From VRUE01 sp963695835 (lineage in GTDB: Bacteria; Actinomycetota; Thermoleophilia; Solirubrobacterales; 70-9), in NCBI GenBank assembly GCA_963695835.1, contig CAVOHR010000001.1, forward strand, positions 1,116,001 through 1,180,000: a stretch of 64,000 nucleotides of DNA, given 5' to 3'. The notes beneath the pieces were generated by a model. The model did not search any database. It was not told the origin of the DNA and saw only the letters and a list, made by a program, of their open reading frames with translations. The number at the start of each line of letters is the position of its first letter. Position 1 is the first letter of the stretch. A program made the position numbers and the translations under genes. This document shows, piece by piece, positions 33,997 to 41,957 of the stretch.

Positions 33997-34509
33997 TCAC
34001 CTCCGGCGCCGGCGTTTGTGCCCGTGCTTGCGGTGCTTGTGCTTCTTCACCACGACCGTCAGGTTGCGAGTGATCGCCGTGGCGCCCACGGGCTGGTAGA
34101 TCGCGGTCAGCTTCAGCCTCACCTTGCCCTTCCGCCGCAGGACCTTCTTTGCCTGCTTGGTCAGCGCGAGCTTGATCGTCAGCGCGCCCCCGGCCGTCGT
34201 GGCGGAGCTCTGCTTGATCCCCTTGCCGGAGACGCTCACCGTGCCCGGCGCGTTCACTTCGAAGGTGGTGAAGACGTTGTTGCCGGCGACCTTGACACCC
34301 TTGACCGAGATCGCCGGGGTGATGCAGTTGGGCGGGGTCCCGACCTGGCCCGGTTCGCAGTGGGGCGGGGGCGGCGGGGGCGTCACGCAGTAGGGAGGCG
34401 TACCGGTCTGGCCCGGTGGGCAGGTGGCCGCCGAGGCGGCACCGGGGGTCATCAGCGCCGCCATCGCGAACGCCGCGCCAAGCAAGAGACAGAACGACCA
34501 GCTACGCAT
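33997..34509 (-). CDS. Secreted protein with Pro-rich cysteine repeats
   Basis: A 170-residue exported protein. The signal peptide ends at ASA, followed by two CPPGQTGTPPYC-like repeats joined by a proline run, a beta-rich domain (residues 80-150) and a C-terminal tail of His, Lys and Arg (KHKHRKHGHKRRRRR). The start at ATG 34509 is set by AAAGGAG 6 nt upstream. The same kind of basic tail ends the large repeat protein at 45784. Function unknown; cell-wall binding through the basic tail is possible. Confidence 0.75.
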   Translation of the reverse strand: MRSWSFCLLLGAAFAMAALMTPGAASAATCPPGQTGTPPYCVTPPPPPPHCEPGQVGTPPNCITPAISVKGVKVAGNNVFTTFEVNAPGTVSVSGKGIKQSSATTAGGALTIKLALTKQAKKVLRRKGKVRLKLTAIYQPVGATAITRNLTVVVKKHKHRKHGHKRRRRR

Positions 34510-34646
34510 CGAAGCTCCTTTCGAGTGTTCCTGGAACCCCTTACGTGGTGTCGCGCGCATTGCCGACAGCTATCGCTGCCCGTAGGCGTCGGAGGTCATT
34601 CCGATGGTGGTGTGGGCCACGGGACGAGCCCACTCGCAAGATGGGT

Positions 34647-35189
34647 TCAGCGTTCGCGTTGCGCCCGCTGAACCAGCGCCTCGGCGCGCTCGAGGATCAG
34701 CATGTCGAGTCTTAGCCGGTGGGCGCGCGCGACCCGCTCGTGCAGGATCCGTAGCTCGTTGCCATCGAGGCTGCCGAGCGACTCGCGGCTGTCCAGTGCT
34801 GCCGTCGGCAGCCGCAGCAGCGAGGTGACGATCGCCGCGTTCTCGACCGGCAGGCCGGGGAAGCGATCGGGGCTCAGGTGGAAGAGGCCGGGGTCGGAGC
34901 CTTCGCGCACGCGCTCCCGCTCGGCCTCGGAACCCAGCTTCTCGAAGCGGCGCAGGCGCAGCGCCAGGACCTCGTCGTGCTCGGGCAGGACCGCGGTGAT
35001 GACGAGGACCGGGCGGGCCTTCACCGGCGTCAGCAACGCGAACTCGCTCGCCCCCTTGCGGGCGGCCGCGGTGAACGGCTCCACCGAATCGACCGGCTTC
35101 GGCGCGGCGCCCTCCTGGTAGATCCGAAACGGCGGCGTCGGAGCGAAGGGGGCGAGCGCCCAGTAGCAGTGAGCGAGCGGCGGCTGCAA
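34647..35189 (-). CDS. Uncharacterised partner of a Phd-type antitoxin (toxin candidate)
   Basis: A 180-residue protein that starts (TTG) directly after the antitoxin-like stop codon. The N-terminal part has a PFRIYQEG and KARPVLVITAVLPEHDEVLALRL pattern that loosely recalls PemK/MazF beta-barrels. The C-terminal half is helical. No catalytic motif can be confirmed. The tight coupling to a Phd-like gene is the main reason for the toxin suggestion. Confidence 0.6.
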   Translation of the reverse strand: MQPPLAHCYWALAPFAPTPPFRIYQEGAAPKPVDSVEPFTAAARKGASEFALLTPVKARPVLVITAVLPEHDEVLALRLRRFEKLGSEAERERVREGSDPGLFHLSPDRFPGLPVENAAIVTSLLRLPTAALDSRESLGSLDGNELRILHERVARAHRLRLDMLILERAEALVQRAQRER

Positions 35190-35468
35190 CTAGCCGAACA
35201 GCTCGGCGAGCGCGGCCGGGTCGGTGATCGGCTCGCGCGGCGTGCCCTCCTCGACGTGGGCGCGGAGAGCCGCGGGGCCCGGCTCGAGCGGCCCGAGCTC
35301 GGAGACCTCGGCGAGCATCCGGTCGAGCTCGTCGAGGCGATGGAAGTCGTCGGGGTGGATGAGCATTGCTCGCTCCTTTCCGTAGCGGGAGATCACGGTC
35401 ACCTCACCGGCCTGTGGATCGGGAACCCGGACCTCGCTGCCGCTGACGACCTTTGCGATGAGCGTCAT
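35190..35468 (-). CDS. Phd/YefM-type antitoxin-like protein
   Basis: A 92-residue protein. Its N-terminal half follows the prevent-host-death pattern (VSGSEVRVPDPQAGEVTVISRYGKERAMLIHPDDF, outlined), in which a short DNA-binding beta-alpha unit precedes a toxin-binding tail. The acidic C-terminus fits a toxin-neutralising segment. A perfect 10-bp palindrome GTCGTACGAC (35486-35495) lies just upstream of the ATG and may be its operator. Confidence 0.72.
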   Translation of the reverse strand: MTLIAKVVSGSEVRVPDPQAGEVTVISRYGKERAMLIHPDDFHRLDELDRMLAEVSELGPLEPGPAALRAHVEEGTPREPITDPAALAELFG

Positions 35469-35485
35469 GGGCCCAAGATAGCAGT

Positions 35486-35495
35486 GTCGTACGAC
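35486..35495. promoter_or_regulatory. Palindrome GTCGTACGAC upstream of the antitoxin
   Basis: A perfect 10-bp palindrome 17 bp before the antitoxin start, in the promoter position expected for Phd-type autorepression. Confidence 0.4.
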
Positions 35496-35543
35496 AAAAC
35501 GAAAGGCGACCGAGAACGCGCCAAGCCTGCCGTGACGATCGCA

Positions 35544-35855
35544 ATGACGGCGCGGCCATCGACGGCGCGAGACTCAGGCGGGAACGTACTCGCGGTGCTC
35601 GGCTGCTCTGACCCTCAGTTCGCCCGCGCCGTCGCAGCAGCAGCGGCGTTCTCATATGAGACCGTCCCGCGGCGCTCGGCGGCGCGAGGCCAGGCCGGCG
35701 GGCCCCCCTCATCCGGCCTCCAGGAGGTGCTCAACCAGGCGACCGGAGTGTCCGGCTCGGGCAGGATGGGACTGCTGCTGCCGCTTGCGATCACCGCGGC
35801 GATCGTCGGGGCGATCGCCTACGCGGTCACTCGCCGTCGATCCGTTCGGGGCTGA
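35544..35855 (+). CDS. Possible small protein with C-terminal membrane helix
   Basis: A 103-codon frame. The last 30 residues form a convincing transmembrane helix with a basic end (GLLLPLAITAAIVGAIAYAV then TRRRSVRG). The earlier part has no recognisable domain and no good ribosome site, so the true start is unclear (an internal ATG at 35767 gives about 29 residues). It overlaps the 3' end of the opposite-strand winged-helix gene. Confidence 0.3.
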   Translation: MTARPSTARDSGGNVLAVLGCSDPQFARAVAAAAAFSYETVPRRSAARGQAGGPPSSGLQEVLNQATGVSGSGRMGLLLPLAITAAIVGAIAYAVTRRRSVRG

Positions 35856-36180
35856 AGCGATAGCCGATGCCGAAGTGGGTGTGGATGTAGCGCCAGTCGG
35901 GCGCCGCCTGTTCCAGCTTGCCGCGCACCTTGCGCACGAGAACGTCGACCGAGCGGTTGCGCCGCTGCATCTCTCCACCCCACATCAGCCGGTAGATCTC
36001 CGGCCGTTGGACGACCGAGTCGAGGCGCTGGGAGAGGAGGAAGAACAGCTCGAACTCGCGCACCGTGAACCCGACCCGGCGCTCGCCGATCAGGACCTGC
36101 AGCTCGGTCGGCCGGATCTCCAGATTCCCGATCCGGTACGCCGCCTGGGAAGGCTCCTGAGCCGATGGTTCGACCAGCAT
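35827..36180 (-). CDS. Orphan OmpR/PhoB-type winged-helix DNA-binding protein
   Basis: A 117-residue protein made only of the C-terminal effector domain of OmpR/PhoB regulators: LEIRPTELQVLIGERRVGFT, REFELFFLLSQRLDSVV, RSVDVLVRKVRGKLEQ and a HFGIGYRF wing. No receiver domain is present. It may be an intrinsically active regulator or the leftover of a larger gene; a decayed GAF/HD-GYP gene lies directly upstream. Confidence 0.8.
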   Translation of the reverse strand: MLVEPSAQEPSQAAYRIGNLEIRPTELQVLIGERRVGFTVREFELFFLLSQRLDSVVQRPEIYRLMWGGEMQRRNRSVDVLVRKVRGKLEQAAPDWRYIHTHFGIGYRFSPERIDGE

Positions 36181-36221
36181 GATCGGGGAGCCTTTCGGAC
36201 CCGAGGCCGCAACCCGTGAAT

Positions 36222-36627
36222 CTACTGTTTCGAAATTGAGAAGATTTGGATAACGGCCTCGACCACATCGGGGTCGAATTGGCTGCCGGCGCCGAGGCGC
36301 AGCTCGAGAATCGCCGCCTCGCGATCCATCGCCTTGCGGTAGGGGCGGTCGGAGGTCATCGCGTGGAAGGCGTCGCAGGTGGCGATGATCATCGCCCCGC
36401 GCGGGATCTCCTCGCCGGGTGTAGGGGTCCTGCAGCTTGACCGCGTCGGCGATCGCTCCGATCGTCGTCAGGAATGCGCCCTTCAGCTCGTCGACCAGCT
36501 GGCAGCGGTAGATCGCCGAGCCGATCTGGCCGGCGACGATGTGGGCGAGCAGCAGGTCGCGGTCGTCGAAGGCGGTTCTCGTCTCGCCCGATTGCAGCAC
36601 TCGGGTGATCGCGCCAGACGAGATCAT
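36222..36627 (-). pseudogene. GAF-HD-GYP protein remnant with internal deletion
   Basis: The upstream part reads ETRTAFDDRDLLLAHIVAGQ, then IGSAIYRCQLVDELKGAF and ends at KLQDPYT, the end of a GAF domain and the first residues of an HD-GYP domain. In another frame the DNA continues with PGEEIPRGAMIIATCDAFHA, MTSDRPYRKAMDREAAI and FDPDVVEAVI, the C-terminal end of an HD-GYP domain. The catalytic HD and GYP motifs between them are deleted (junction near 36418), and the N-terminus is also missing. Confidence 0.72.
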
Positions 36628-36700
36628 CGGCGCCGATACGGCTCAGCTCTAGCCTCCCGGCCACTGCCGCTGCCCCGCAGGGCTATCCTCGGACGCTCGC

Positions 36701-37999
36701 ATGAGCAAGGGGAGCTCCGACATCGTCGTGATGAAGTTCGGCGGCACCTCGGTCGCCGGCGCCGCGGAGATCAAGCGCGCCGCGCAGCGGATCGTCGCCG
36801 CCCGCGAGGCGGGCAAGCGGGTCGTCGCCGTGCTCTCGGCGCGCGGCAAGACGACCGACGAGCTGGTCGCCCAGGCGCTGGAGATCTCCGAGCGGCCGGT
36901 GGCGCGGGAGATGGACATGCTGCTCTCCACCGGCGAGCGGATCTCCTGCGCGCTCTGCGCGATGGCGATCCACGACATGGGCCACGAGGCGATCTCGCTG
37001 ACCGGCTCGCAGGCCGGCATCGTCACCGACTCCTTCCATACCAGGGCGAAGATCGTCGACGTGCGCGCCGAGCGCATCCGCGAGATGCTGGAGAGGGACC
37101 GGATCGTCCTCGTCGCCGGCTTCCAGGGGGTCTCGACCGACAGCCACGACGTGACCACGCTCGGCCGGGGCGGCTCCGATACGACCGCGGTGGCGCTGGC
37201 GGCGGCGCTCGGCGCGAGCGTCTGCGAGATCTACACCGACGTCGCCGGCGTCTTCAGCGCCGACCCGCGGATCGTCCCCGACGCCCGCAAGCTCCCCTAC
37301 GCCTCCTACGAGGAGATGCTCGAGATGTCGGCCTCCGGCGCCAGGGTGCTGCAGCTGCGCTCGGTCGAGTACGCGCGCAGCAACGGCGTCCGCATCCACT
37401 GCCGCGGCAGCTTCGAGGACGGCCCCGGTACCCTCGTGGTCAGCGAAGAGGAGAGCGAGAAGGAGACCATGGAGCAGCCTTTCGTAACCGCAGTGACCCA
37501 CTCCGACGGCGAGGCGCGGGTGACCCTGATCGGGGTCGACGACGAGCCCGGCGTCGCCGGGCGGATCTTCACCGCGCTCGCCGGCGCGGGCATCAACGTC
37601 GACGTGATCATCCAGAACGAGCCGGTCGGCGACGACGCGCTCGCCGACCTCTCCTTCACGGTCGACCGCTCCGATCTGACGGCCGCCGTCGACACGGTCT
37701 CCGCGCTCGAGGTCAGCCAGGGAGTTCGCAGCGAAGAGCGAATCGGCAAGGTCTCGATCGTCGGCGCCGGCATGCGCTCGCATCCCGGCGTCGCGGCCAA
37801 GGTCTTCGCCGTGCTCGGCGGCAAGGGGATCAACATCGAGATGATCTCCACCTCGCCGATCAAGATCTCGTGCGTCATCTCGGCCGACCGGGTGCCGGAC
37901 GCGGTCAGGGCGCTGCACGAGGCGTTCGAGCTGGGCGCCGACGCGGTCCGCCGCGAGGACCCGATGGGGGCCGGGCACCGCCCCACCGTCAGCGGCTGA
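36701..37999 (+). CDS. lysC: Aspartate kinase
   Basis: A 432-residue enzyme. The kinase domain starts with VVMKFGGTSVAGA (phosphate-binding KFGGTS) and has LGRGGSDTTAVALAAAL. Two C-terminal ACT domains (residues about 265-420; SHPGVAAKVFAVLGGKGINIEMIST) bind lysine/threonine for feedback control. It catalyses the first step of the aspartate-family pathway. It is followed 20 nt later by asd. A TATCCT box (36684-36689) lies 11 nt before the ATG. Confidence 0.96.
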   Translation: MSKGSSDIVVMKFGGTSVAGAAEIKRAAQRIVAAREAGKRVVAVLSARGKTTDELVAQALEISERPVAREMDMLLSTGERISCALCAMAIHDMGHEAISLTGSQAGIVTDSFHTRAKIVDVRAERIREMLERDRIVLVAGFQGVSTDSHDVTTLGRGGSDTTAVALAAALGASVCEIYTDVAGVFSADPRIVPDARKLPYASYEEMLEMSASGARVLQLRSVEYARSNGVRIHCRGSFEDGPGTLVVSEEESEKETMEQPFVTAVTHSDGEARVTLIGVDDEPGVAGRIFTALAGAGINVDVIIQNEPVGDDALADLSFTVDRSDLTAAVDTVSALEVSQGVRSEERIGKVSIVGAGMRSHPGVAAKVFAVLGGKGINIEMISTSPIKISCVISADRVPDAVRALHEAFELGADAVRREDPMGAGHRPTVSG

Positions 38000-38007
38000 A
38001 AGGCCGT

Positions 38008-38013
38008 CATACT
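38008..38013 (+). promoter_or_regulatory. Possible -10 box before asd
   Basis: CATACT ends 6 nt before the asd ATG at 38020, again the leaderless arrangement. asd may therefore have its own promoter in addition to lysC read-through. Confidence 0.3.
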
Positions 38014-38019
38014 CGGGCG

Positions 38020-39045
38020 ATGGCGGGCGGCGGATACAGAGTCGGAGTGCTGGGCGCGACCGGGCTGGTCGGGATGACGATCCTCGAGCTGCTGGCGGCG
38101 CGCGATTTCCCGCTGTCCGAGGTGATTCCGTTCGCCTCCGAGCGCTCGGCCGGCAAGGCGATCGAGTGGGGCGAAGAGGAGCTGGAGCTGCGCGGGCTGA
38201 GCGAGGAGTCGATCCAGGGCCTCGACGTCGTCCTCTCCTCGGCCGGCGGCGCGGTCAGCGCCGAGTGGACGCCGAAGCTGGTCGAGGCGGGCGCCGTCGT
38301 CGTCGACAACACCAGCTACTGGCGGATGCACGACGACGTGCCGCTGGTCGTCGCCGAGGTCAACCCCGAGGCGCTCGCGGGCCACAGCGGCATCGTCGCC
38401 AACCCCAACTGCTCGACCATGCAGATGGTCGTCGCGCTGAAGCCGCTCTACGACGCGGCGGGGATCGAGCGGCTGGTGATCTCCACCTACCAGGCGGTCT
38501 CGGGCACCGGCAAGGCGGCGATCGACGAGCTGCTCGCGCAGTCGCGGGCGGTGCTCGACGGGCGCGAGCCGGTCGCCTCCGTCTACCCGCACCGGATCGC
38601 CTTCAACGCGCTGGCTCAGGCCGGCAGCTTCGCGGCGGGGGACGACCAGACCGGCGAGGAGCGCAAGCTGATCGACGAGACCCGCAAGATCCTCGGCGAC
38701 GAGCGGATCCGGGTCAGCGCGACCTGCGTCCGGGTGCCGGTCGTCACCGGCCATTCGGAGGCGGTCAACGTCGAGACGCGCGAGCCGCTCGCGCCGCAGC
38801 GGGCGCGCGAGCTGCTCGCGGCGGCGCCGGGGGTGACCGTGGTCGACGACCCGGCGGCGGCGCGCTACCCGATGGCGATCGAGGCCGAGGGCCGCGACGA
38901 CGTCTTCGTCGGCCGCATCCGCCGCGACCCCGGCAACGAGCGCGCCCTCGACCTCTGGATCGTCTCCGACAACCTCCGCAAGGGCGCCGCCACCAACACG
39001 GTCCAGCTCGCCGAGCTGCTGGTCGAGCGCGGCCTGCTCGGCTGA
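38020..39045 (+). CDS. asd: Aspartate-semialdehyde dehydrogenase
   Basis: A 341-residue enzyme. The NADP-binding GATGLVG motif is near residue 14. The catalytic Cys lies in NPNCSTMQM, and the STYQAVSGTGKAAIDEL and RVPVVTGHSEAVNVE segments match the family. It reduces aspartyl phosphate to the semialdehyde, feeding lysine, threonine and methionine synthesis. The gene order lysC-asd is common in Actinobacteria. An ATPase iteron block begins 9 bp after its stop. Confidence 0.96.
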   Translation: MAGGGYRVGVLGATGLVGMTILELLAARDFPLSEVIPFASERSAGKAIEWGEEELELRGLSEESIQGLDVVLSSAGGAVSAEWTPKLVEAGAVVVDNTSYWRMHDDVPLVVAEVNPEALAGHSGIVANPNCSTMQMVVALKPLYDAAGIERLVISTYQAVSGTGKAAIDELLAQSRAVLDGREPVASVYPHRIAFNALAQAGSFAAGDDQTGEERKLIDETRKILGDERIRVSATCVRVPVVTGHSEAVNVETREPLAPQRARELLAAAPGVTVVDDPAAARYPMAIEAEGRDDVFVGRIRRDPGNERALDLWIVSDNLRKGAATNTVQLAELLVERGLLG

Positions 39046-39054
39046 GTCCTTTAC

Positions 39055-39101
39055 AAATTCCCCACGACGTGGGGAAATTTCACCCACGTCGTGGTAAATT
39101 T
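39055..39101. repeat. Palindromic iterons upstream of ATPase copy 3 (22-bp period)
   Basis: CCACG (39062, 39084) and CGTGG (39068, 39090) both repeat at 22 bp, so each unit is a small palindrome: CCCCACG-A-CGTGGGG, then CCACG-T-CGTGG. AAATTT-type flanks separate the units. The block ends 5 bp before the ATPase ATG. Confidence 0.8.
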
Positions 39102-39106
39102 GTCCG

Positions 39107-40336
39107 ATGATCGAGCGGTCCCTGACAGCTCCGCTGCGAGCTGCGCTCGCGGACACTCCAGTCGTGATCGTGGTGGGGGGACGCCAGACGGGCAAGAGCA
39201 CGCTGGTGACGAGCCTCGCGAATCGAGGCCACCGGGCCGAGTACGTCACGCTCGACGACCCGATCATGCTGGCCGCCGCGCATCGCGATCCGATCGGCTT
39301 CGTCGAGCAGTTCGACGGCCCCGTGATCTTGGACGAGGTCCAGCGAGCGCCGGAGCTATTCCTGCCGATCAAGGCTGCGGTCGACCGCGATCGTCGCCCC
39401 GGCAGGTTCCTCCTGACCGGCTCCGCCAACGTCCTCCTCTTGCCGTCGGTGGCGGATGCGCTCGCGGGTCGCGTCGAGGTGCTCACACTGTGGCCGCTTT
39501 CCGCGGCGGAGCTCGACGGCCGTCCCGATCGGCGCTTCACCGAGTGGTTGTTCGAGGATCGGCCGGACCTGCCTCAGGTCAAGCCACTGGGGCGAGACGA
39601 GCTGCTGAAGCGTCTGATCGCCGGCGGTTATCCCGAGGCTGTGGAGAGAGGCGACGAGGAGCGTCGCCGGCGCTGGTTCGCGAGCTACCTGACCACGATC
39701 CTCGAGCGGGACGTGCGTGCGCTCGCGGACATCGAGCGCCTCGAGCAGCTCCCCGATCTGCTGACCGCGATCGCTCTGCGATCGCGCGGCCCGTTGAACA
39801 AAAGCGGCCTCAGCCAGGACCTGGGCATTGCCAACAGCTCGCTCGACCGCTACCTGGTGCTGCTCGACCGAGTCTTCCTGGTCAGGAGGTTTGCCGCCTG
39901 GCACAACCGCCTCCACCCGAGACTCGTCAAAGCCCCGAAGCTGTTGATCTCGGACTCCGGGGTGCTCTGTAGCCTGCTTCGTGTCGATCGCGACCGGCTG
40001 GCGAGCGACCCCTCTTTGCTGGGTCTTGTCTTGGAGGCGTATGTGGGCATGGAGCTGGTGAAGGCCGCGGGCCTGGCCGGTGTCGGGACCGGTGTCATGC
40101 ACTACCGGACCTCACAGGGGGTCGAGGTCGATTTCCTCGTCGAGTCTCCCGGCGGCTGCGTGGCCGGGGTCGAGGTCAAGGCCGGGAAAACGGTGGATTC
40201 ACACGACTTCAAGCGGTTCGAGCGCCTGGAGCGCACTCTGGGTGGCCGATTCGCCAGAGGGATCGTCCTCTACGGCGGCGATCGGGTCGTCCCGTTCGGC
40301 GACCGCCTCGCCGCCTGGCCATTGTCGCTGCTCTAG
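39107..40336 (+). CDS. AAA ATPase with DUF4143-type C-terminus (copy 3)
   Basis: A 409-residue protein. P-loop GGRQTGKS is at 24-31, Walker B VILDEVQRAPELF near 75-87, and TGSANVLLL follows. A winged-helix-like middle (LNKSGLSQDLGIANSSLDRYL) precedes the PD-(D/E)XK-type motifs Asp342 and Glu356-x-Lys358 (GVEVKAG). It differs clearly from the other two copies, so the three are old paralogues rather than recent duplicates. The gene is bracketed by two similar 55-60 bp repeat blocks. Confidence 0.92.
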   Translation: MIERSLTAPLRAALADTPVVIVVGGRQTGKSTLVTSLANRGHRAEYVTLDDPIMLAAAHRDPIGFVEQFDGPVILDEVQRAPELFLPIKAAVDRDRRPGRFLLTGSANVLLLPSVADALAGRVEVLTLWPLSAAELDGRPDRRFTEWLFEDRPDLPQVKPLGRDELLKRLIAGGYPEAVERGDEERRRRWFASYLTTILERDVRALADIERLEQLPDLLTAIALRSRGPLNKSGLSQDLGIANSSLDRYLVLLDRVFLVRRFAAWHNRLHPRLVKAPKLLISDSGVLCSLLRVDRDRLASDPSLLGLVLEAYVGMELVKAAGLAGVGTGVMHYRTSQGVEVDFLVESPGGCVAGVEVKAGKTVDSHDFKRFERLERTLGGRFARGIVLYGGDRVVPFGDRLAAWPLSLL

Positions 40337-40364
40337 AAGCGGGCGAAATCGGTGTCGCGAGAGC

Positions 40365-40424
40365 AATTCCCCATGACGTGGGGAGATTTCATCCACGTCG
40401 TGGGGAATTTGATCCACGATCGAG
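40365..40424. repeat. Second copy of the copy-3 repeat block, downstream
   Basis: This segment matches 39056-39115 with few differences (CCCCATGACGTGGGG for CCCCACGACGTGGGG; CCACGTCGTGGGG for CCACGTCGTGGT), and the match runs past the position of the ATPase start codon, which here reads ACG followed by ATCGAG. The ATPase gene is therefore flanked by direct repeats about 1.3 kb apart. Confidence 0.75.
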
Positions 40425-40435
40425 GCCTGTTCGCC

Positions 40436-40555
40436 TCATCGGCGCAGGCTGAGCTCAATATCGAAGCCGACCGCACGGACCGCTTCGAGGGCAATCTCCA
40501 GACGAACGGTTGGCTTGCCGCGCTCAAGTTCGCCCAGGACCCGACGGTTGCAGGG
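40436..40555 (-). pseudogene. C-terminal fragment of a HipB-like XRE antitoxin
   Basis: The minus-strand frame ending at TGA 40436-40438 reads NRRVLGELERGKPTVRLEI, then ALEAVRAVGFDIELSLRR. This is the recognition helix and C-terminus typical of HipB-like antitoxins. Upstream sequence does not continue an XRE domain in any frame that I can see. It lies directly beside the downstream repeat block. The rest of 40556-40711 shows no gene that I can support. Confidence 0.5.
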
Positions 40556-40711
40556 CCTTGTCGAGGTTGATGCCGGGCTTTACGTTCATCTGGCAAGGTT
40601 GGACCCGATAGGGCTGTCGCTTCGCGTTGGGGCGTTTGGCAGATCCCATGTAGTCATGATGCTCCATTGGCCGGCTCGACGCCCGCCGACCCGAACCCAT
40701 ATAAGCCATCC

Positions 40712-41950
40712 ATGCACATTGGATTCGGCGAGGCGGTCCTCCTCTTCGGTGGCCTGCTGGCCGTGGTCGCGGCGCTTTCGGGCGTGTTCCGGGGCACGGT
40801 GCTGTCGGCCTCGGTGCTCTCGGTGGCGCTCGGGATCGCGCTCGCCGCCTTCGGGGTGGTCGAAGTCGACGCCAGCGACCAGTCGGTCGTCGAGCTGATC
40901 GAGCTGGCGCTGATCCTGACCCTGTTCTCCGACGGGATGTTCGTCGAGCGCGAGCTGCTGCTCCGCCACTGGAGCCCCGTGGCCCGGGCGCTGGTGATCG
41001 CGATGCCGATCACGATGGCGCTGCTGGCCGTCGCCGCGAAGGCGCTGTTCCCCGGCCTCAGCTGGCCCGAGGCGTTCCTGCTTGCGGCGGTGCTCTCGCC
41101 GACCGACCCGGTGGTCACCTCGGCGGTCGTCACCTCGCGGTTGGTGCCGAGCGCGGTCCGCCACACGCTCAACCTCGAGTCGGGTCTCAACGACGGCCTG
41201 GCTCTTCCCTTCGTGCTCTTCTTCCTCGTCCTCGCGAGCCCCGGCGGCAACCCCGGCGGCGAGGCGGCGAAGCTGGTCGGCGAGGCGGCGGTCGGCGCTG
41301 CGATCGGCTTCGCCTTCGGCTACCTCGGCGGCCGGTTGCACCCCCGCCTTCCCGGCGGCGGCCTGACGGCGCGCTACGAGGGGATCTACTCGGTCGGCTT
41401 CGCCCTCGTCGCCTTCGGGCTCTCCGAAGTGACGATCGGCAACGGGCTGATCGCCGCCTTCGTCTGCGGGATCGCGATGGGCGCCGCCGAGCGCGAAGTC
41501 CCCGAGGGCTTCGTCGAATTCGCCGAGAACGCCAGCGCGATCTTCCAGGTGCTGACCTTCTTCGTCTTCGGCGCGCTGATCGTCGCCACCGGCTTCGACC
41601 ACAGCATCCCGCCGCTGGTCGTCTTCGTCGCCTTCGCTCTGCTGGTCGCCAGGCCCCTTGCGGTCCAGCTCTCCTTCGTCCGCACCGGCATCCCCCGGGC
41701 GCAGAAGGCGTTCATGGCCTGGTTCGGGCCGAAGGGCGTCGCCTCGATGCTGTTCGCGCTGTTCGTGCTGAAGTCGCAGGTCGGGGAAGGCGAGCTGATC
41801 TTCGACGTCGCCGCGATCACGATCCTCTCCTCGATCGTCGCCCACGGCCTCACCGACACCGTCGGCGCCCGCTGGATGGCGCGCCGGGTCGGCCTCGACG
41901 GCGAGGGCGAGGGCGAGGGCGGTCACCTCGGCGCCGCCGGCCTCGACTGA
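40712..41950 (+). CDS. Cation:proton antiporter (CPA1-like)
   Basis: A 412-residue membrane protein with about 12 hydrophobic segments. The antiporter core includes FSDGMFVERELL, AAVLSPTDPVVTSAVV (the paired-Asp/Pro region) and LNLESGLNDGLALPFVLFF, typical of NhaP/CPA1 exchangers. ATG 40712 is preferred to TTG 40667; a TATAAG box ends 5 nt upstream, again suggesting a leaderless message. About 360 bp of its 3' half recur without visible change at 62044-62405. Confidence 0.9.
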   Translation: MHIGFGEAVLLFGGLLAVVAALSGVFRGTVLSASVLSVALGIALAAFGVVEVDASDQSVVELIELALILTLFSDGMFVERELLLRHWSPVARALVIAMPITMALLAVAAKALFPGLSWPEAFLLAAVLSPTDPVVTSAVVTSRLVPSAVRHTLNLESGLNDGLALPFVLFFLVLASPGGNPGGEAAKLVGEAAVGAAIGFAFGYLGGRLHPRLPGGGLTARYEGIYSVGFALVAFGLSEVTIGNGLIAAFVCGIAMGAAEREVPEGFVEFAENASAIFQVLTFFVFGALIVATGFDHSIPPLVVFVAFALLVARPLAVQLSFVRTGIPRAQKAFMAWFGPKGVASMLFALFVLKSQVGEGELIFDVAAITILSSIVAHGLTDTVGARWMARRVGLDGEGEGEGGHLGAAGLD

Positions 41951-41957
41951 CACGCCG

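Noticed and set aside
31528..40336. Transposase or integrase genes linked to the ATPases
   Set aside because: No DDE, tyrosine or serine recombinase motif was found near the ATPase loci, so they cannot be called insertion sequences from this window.
40352..40570. A 72-codon plus-strand frame after ATPase copy 3
   Set aside because: It is made of the palindromic repeats and the antisense of the HipB-like fragment; no independent coding evidence.
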